From NCBI GenBank assembly GCA_905142475.1, contig LR990730.1:1-64000 (forward strand): DNA of 64,000 nt. Reading direction: 5' to 3'. Both the position numbers and the translations under genes were made by a program. Shown here in pieces: positions 61,612 through 64,000 of the stretch (within the stretch, counting starts at the first letter, position 1; each line of letters begins with the position of its first letter). Under the pieces are notes generated by a model, which saw only the letters and a program-made list of their open reading frames with translations, did not search any database and was not told the origin of the DNA. The stretch is from Xanthomonas hydrangeae. GTDB lineage: Bacteria > Pseudomonadota > Gammaproteobacteria > Xanthomonadales > Xanthomonadaceae.

Positions 61612-64000
61612 ATGATGTCGACACGCACGATCTCGATCAGCACAACAGCGCTATGGTGCCTGGTGGTGTGCCAGCTGATGCTCGACAGCGCAGCGGCGGC
61701 CCAACCGACGCACGCCACGCTGACCGTTGCGGGATTGGAGCAGCCGGCGCAGATCCGTGTGGATCGCTGGGGCGTGGCGCACATCTATGCCGGGACCGAC
61801 AACGATGCGTTTTTCGTGCAGGGCTTCAACGTGGCACGCGACCGCCTGTTTCAGCTGGATCTGCTGCGTCGCAAAGGGCTTGGTCACTTGTCGGCGGCGT
61901 TCGGGCCTGCGTATGTGCAGCAGGATCGCGCCGCGCGGCTGTTTCTGTATCGCGGCAGCATGGCCGAGGAGTGGAACAGTTACGGACCCGACGCGCAGCG
62001 CGATGTGACGCGTTTCGTTGCCGGCATCAATGCCTACATCGATTGGTTGGGTGCCCATCCGCACGCGCTGCCGTATGAATTCCGCACGTTCGCGTATCGC
62101 CCGGAAAAATGGGCGCCGGACGATGTGCTGCGCATCCGCACCACCGGCTTGAGCCGTAACGTCAAAAGCGAAGTGGCGCGTGCAAGGGTCGCGTGCAAGG
62201 CCTCGCTTGCCGTCGATGCAGTGCGCCAGAAGCTGCAACCGGCCTGGACAACCACGGTGCCTGACGGACTCGATCCCTGCCTTCCGGATGACGTCTTGAA
62301 GGTCTACGAACTGGCCACGCAAAGCCCCAGGCTCAGCGCCGATACGCACGTGGCCGACGCGCAGACAACGCCGCCGCGTCCAGGCGAGGACGCCTTCGCC
62401 GAAGGCAGCAACAACTGGGTCATCGCACCGCAAAAATCGGCCACCGGCCACGCGGTGCTGGCCGACGACCCGCATCGTGCCTACAGCGTTCCCAGCCTGC
62501 GCTATTTCGTGCATCTCAACAGCCCGGGGCTGGACGTCATCGGTGCCGGCGAGCCGACTGCACCCGGTATCGCGATCGGCCACAACTAGCGCAGTGCGTT
62601 CGGGCTGACCATCTTCAACATCGATCAGGAGGACCTGTACGTCTACCGTCTGAATCCGGCCGATAACGCGTCGTATTGGTACAACGGCACGTGGGAGCCG
62701 CTGCACACCGAACACGCCTCCATCGCGGTGCGCGGTACCGCGGCGCTCACCGAGCAGCTGCAATTCACCCGCCACGGGCCGGTGATCTACCTCGATGCAG
62801 ACAAGCACATCGCCTATGCGGTCCGCTCGGTGTTGAGCCAACCCGGCGCGGCACCCTACCTGGGGTCCTTGCGCTATCTCAGGGCGCACTCGTTCGAGCA
62901 ATTCAAGAACGCACTCGCACATTGGGGGGCGCCCTCGGTGAACCAGGTCTACGCGGACGTCAAAGGCAATATCGGCTGGGCCACCGCCGGCATGACGCCG
63001 CGACGCACGCGCTCGGACGGCCTGCTGCCGGTGCCTGGCGACGGCCGCTACGAGTGGAACGGCTTCTGGAACGCCGATGTCCTGCCTTCTTCGAAGAACC
63101 CGGCCGCCGGCTTCATCACCACCTCCAACGAAATGAATCTGCCGGCCGGCTACCCGTATGCGCAGCGCAAGATCGGTTTCGAATGGGCCAACGACGCGCG
63201 GCACGCACGCATCACCCAGGTGCTGTCGCAGCTGCCAACGGTGACCCTGCAGGATTCGGAAAAACTGCAGAACGATCAGGTGTCGTTGCTGGCGCAGCGC
63301 CTGGTCGCACTGGTCAAGCCGCTGCACGCACAAGATGCGACCACCACTGCGGCGCTGACTTTGCTCAAACCCTGGGATGGCACGGTAAGCGCAACGTCCT
63401 CGGCCGCCGCATTGGAAGAAGTATGGTTCAGCCGCTATCTCGGCGATGCCTACAAGGCGCTGGTGCTGCGCCCCTCCGAGGCGGCCACCTTCGGCATGCC
63501 CGATGCAGCGGTGTTGATGCAGGCACTGGAACATCCCGGCGCCGCGTTCGGCGCCGCACCGGCCGCACGCCGCGATCAACTGTTGTTGGAGTCGCTACGC
63601 AGCGCGTATCTGGCGCTGGTCGAGTTGCAGGGGCCGGAGCCTGCGCAGTGGCAATGGGGCAAGCTGCACGTCAACAAGGTTTCGCATGCAATGAGCGCGG
63701 CGGTCGGCACCGATCGTGCGTTGCTCGACGTTGGCCCGTTCGCCAAGGGCGGCAGCCCCTACACGCCCAATCAATCCAGCTACGACCCCACCGATTTCCG
63801 CCAGACCATCGGCCCGTCTGCAAGACTGATCATCGACCTGGGCAACTGGGACAACTCGCGCGCCATGAACTACCCCGGCCAATCCGGCGACCCGGCCAGC
63901 CCGCATTACCGCGACCTCGCACCGATGTGGTTGCAGGGCACGTATTTTCCGTTGCTGTACACGCGTGCGGCAGTCGATGCGGCGACCGAGCAGATCGTGG
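61612..64000 (+). pseudogene. Penicillin-acylase-family (Ntn) hydrolase with in-frame amber codon, runs off the window
   Basis: Secreted Ntn-hydrolase that would mature by self-cleavage into two chains. From ATG 61612 (AAGGTG upstream) there is a signal peptide ending SAAAAQ, the alpha chain (DRWGVAHIYAGTDNDAFFVQGF), and the beta-chain Ser266 in EGSNNWVIAP. At codon 326 (62587-62589) a TAG replaces what is normally Glu in GHNERSAFGLTIF. Reading on in the same frame gives 470 further uninterrupted codons (RSAFGLTIF, SNEMNLPAGYPY, DLGNWDNSRAMNYPGQSGDP) up to the window end. So a single G-to-T change explains the break. The truncated product would keep only 60 residues of the beta chain. Substrate class could be acyl-homoserine lactones or beta-lactams. 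Confidence 0.88.

Overview
The window looks like the first 64 kb of a Xanthomonas chromosome numbered from the dnaA start codon. The evidence is the order dnaA-dnaN-recF-gyrB, the high GC content, a tonB-exbB-exbD-exbD cluster next to pdxJ, tandem GH5 endoglucanases, and a very large cyclic beta-1,2-glucan synthase. The genus is inferred from gene order and protein character; I do not assign a species.

Replication block (1-7100): dnaA, dnaN, recF and gyrB on the + strand. DnaA boxes lie on both sides of dnaN inside an inverted, diverged duplication of one origin-like segment. Three parS palindromes (ParB sites) lie between 2.7 and 4.5 kb, two of them inside recF. Envelope and iron block (7.1-13 kb): a CPBP membrane protease, an M48 lipoprotein protease, a TPR protein, then tonB, exbB and two exbD genes, the energy system for TonB-dependent receptors. 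In this sequence tonB is interrupted by a one-base frameshift at a C/CCG tract, and a relic of another exbD lies just past the operon terminator.

Housekeeping and envelope block (13-28.5 kb): pdxJ, a small membrane protein and a cardiolipin synthase on the - strand, then a radical SAM protein, a 2OG-Fe(II) oxygenase, a FadL-type porin, a rhomboid protease, a DUF1820 protein, a 2-hydroxyacid dehydrogenase, a C-terminal processing protease, an EnvC-like factor, a repeat-built secreted protein, an M28 peptidase and a PepSY-like protein.

Cell-wall degradation block (28.7-34.8 kb): four secreted GH5 endoglucanase paralogues in one array, all on the - strand. It is followed by a zinc alcohol dehydrogenase, an acyltransferase with a perfect CRP/Clp palindrome upstream, and gltB-gltD (ammonia assimilation), which are separated by an intergenic repeat.

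Right part (44-64 kb): two I78-like lipoproteins, a eukaryote/poxvirus-type topoisomerase IB, a methyltransferase, a 1-kb gene-poor stretch with a 149-bp MITE-like element, pirin, an azoreductase and a LysR regulator. Next come four copies of a hairpin repeat module, a 73-residue protein translationally coupled to ndvB (2890 residues), and a penicillin-acylase-family gene cut by one in-frame amber codon that runs off the window. No tRNA, rRNA, CRISPR array or complete insertion sequence was recognised.
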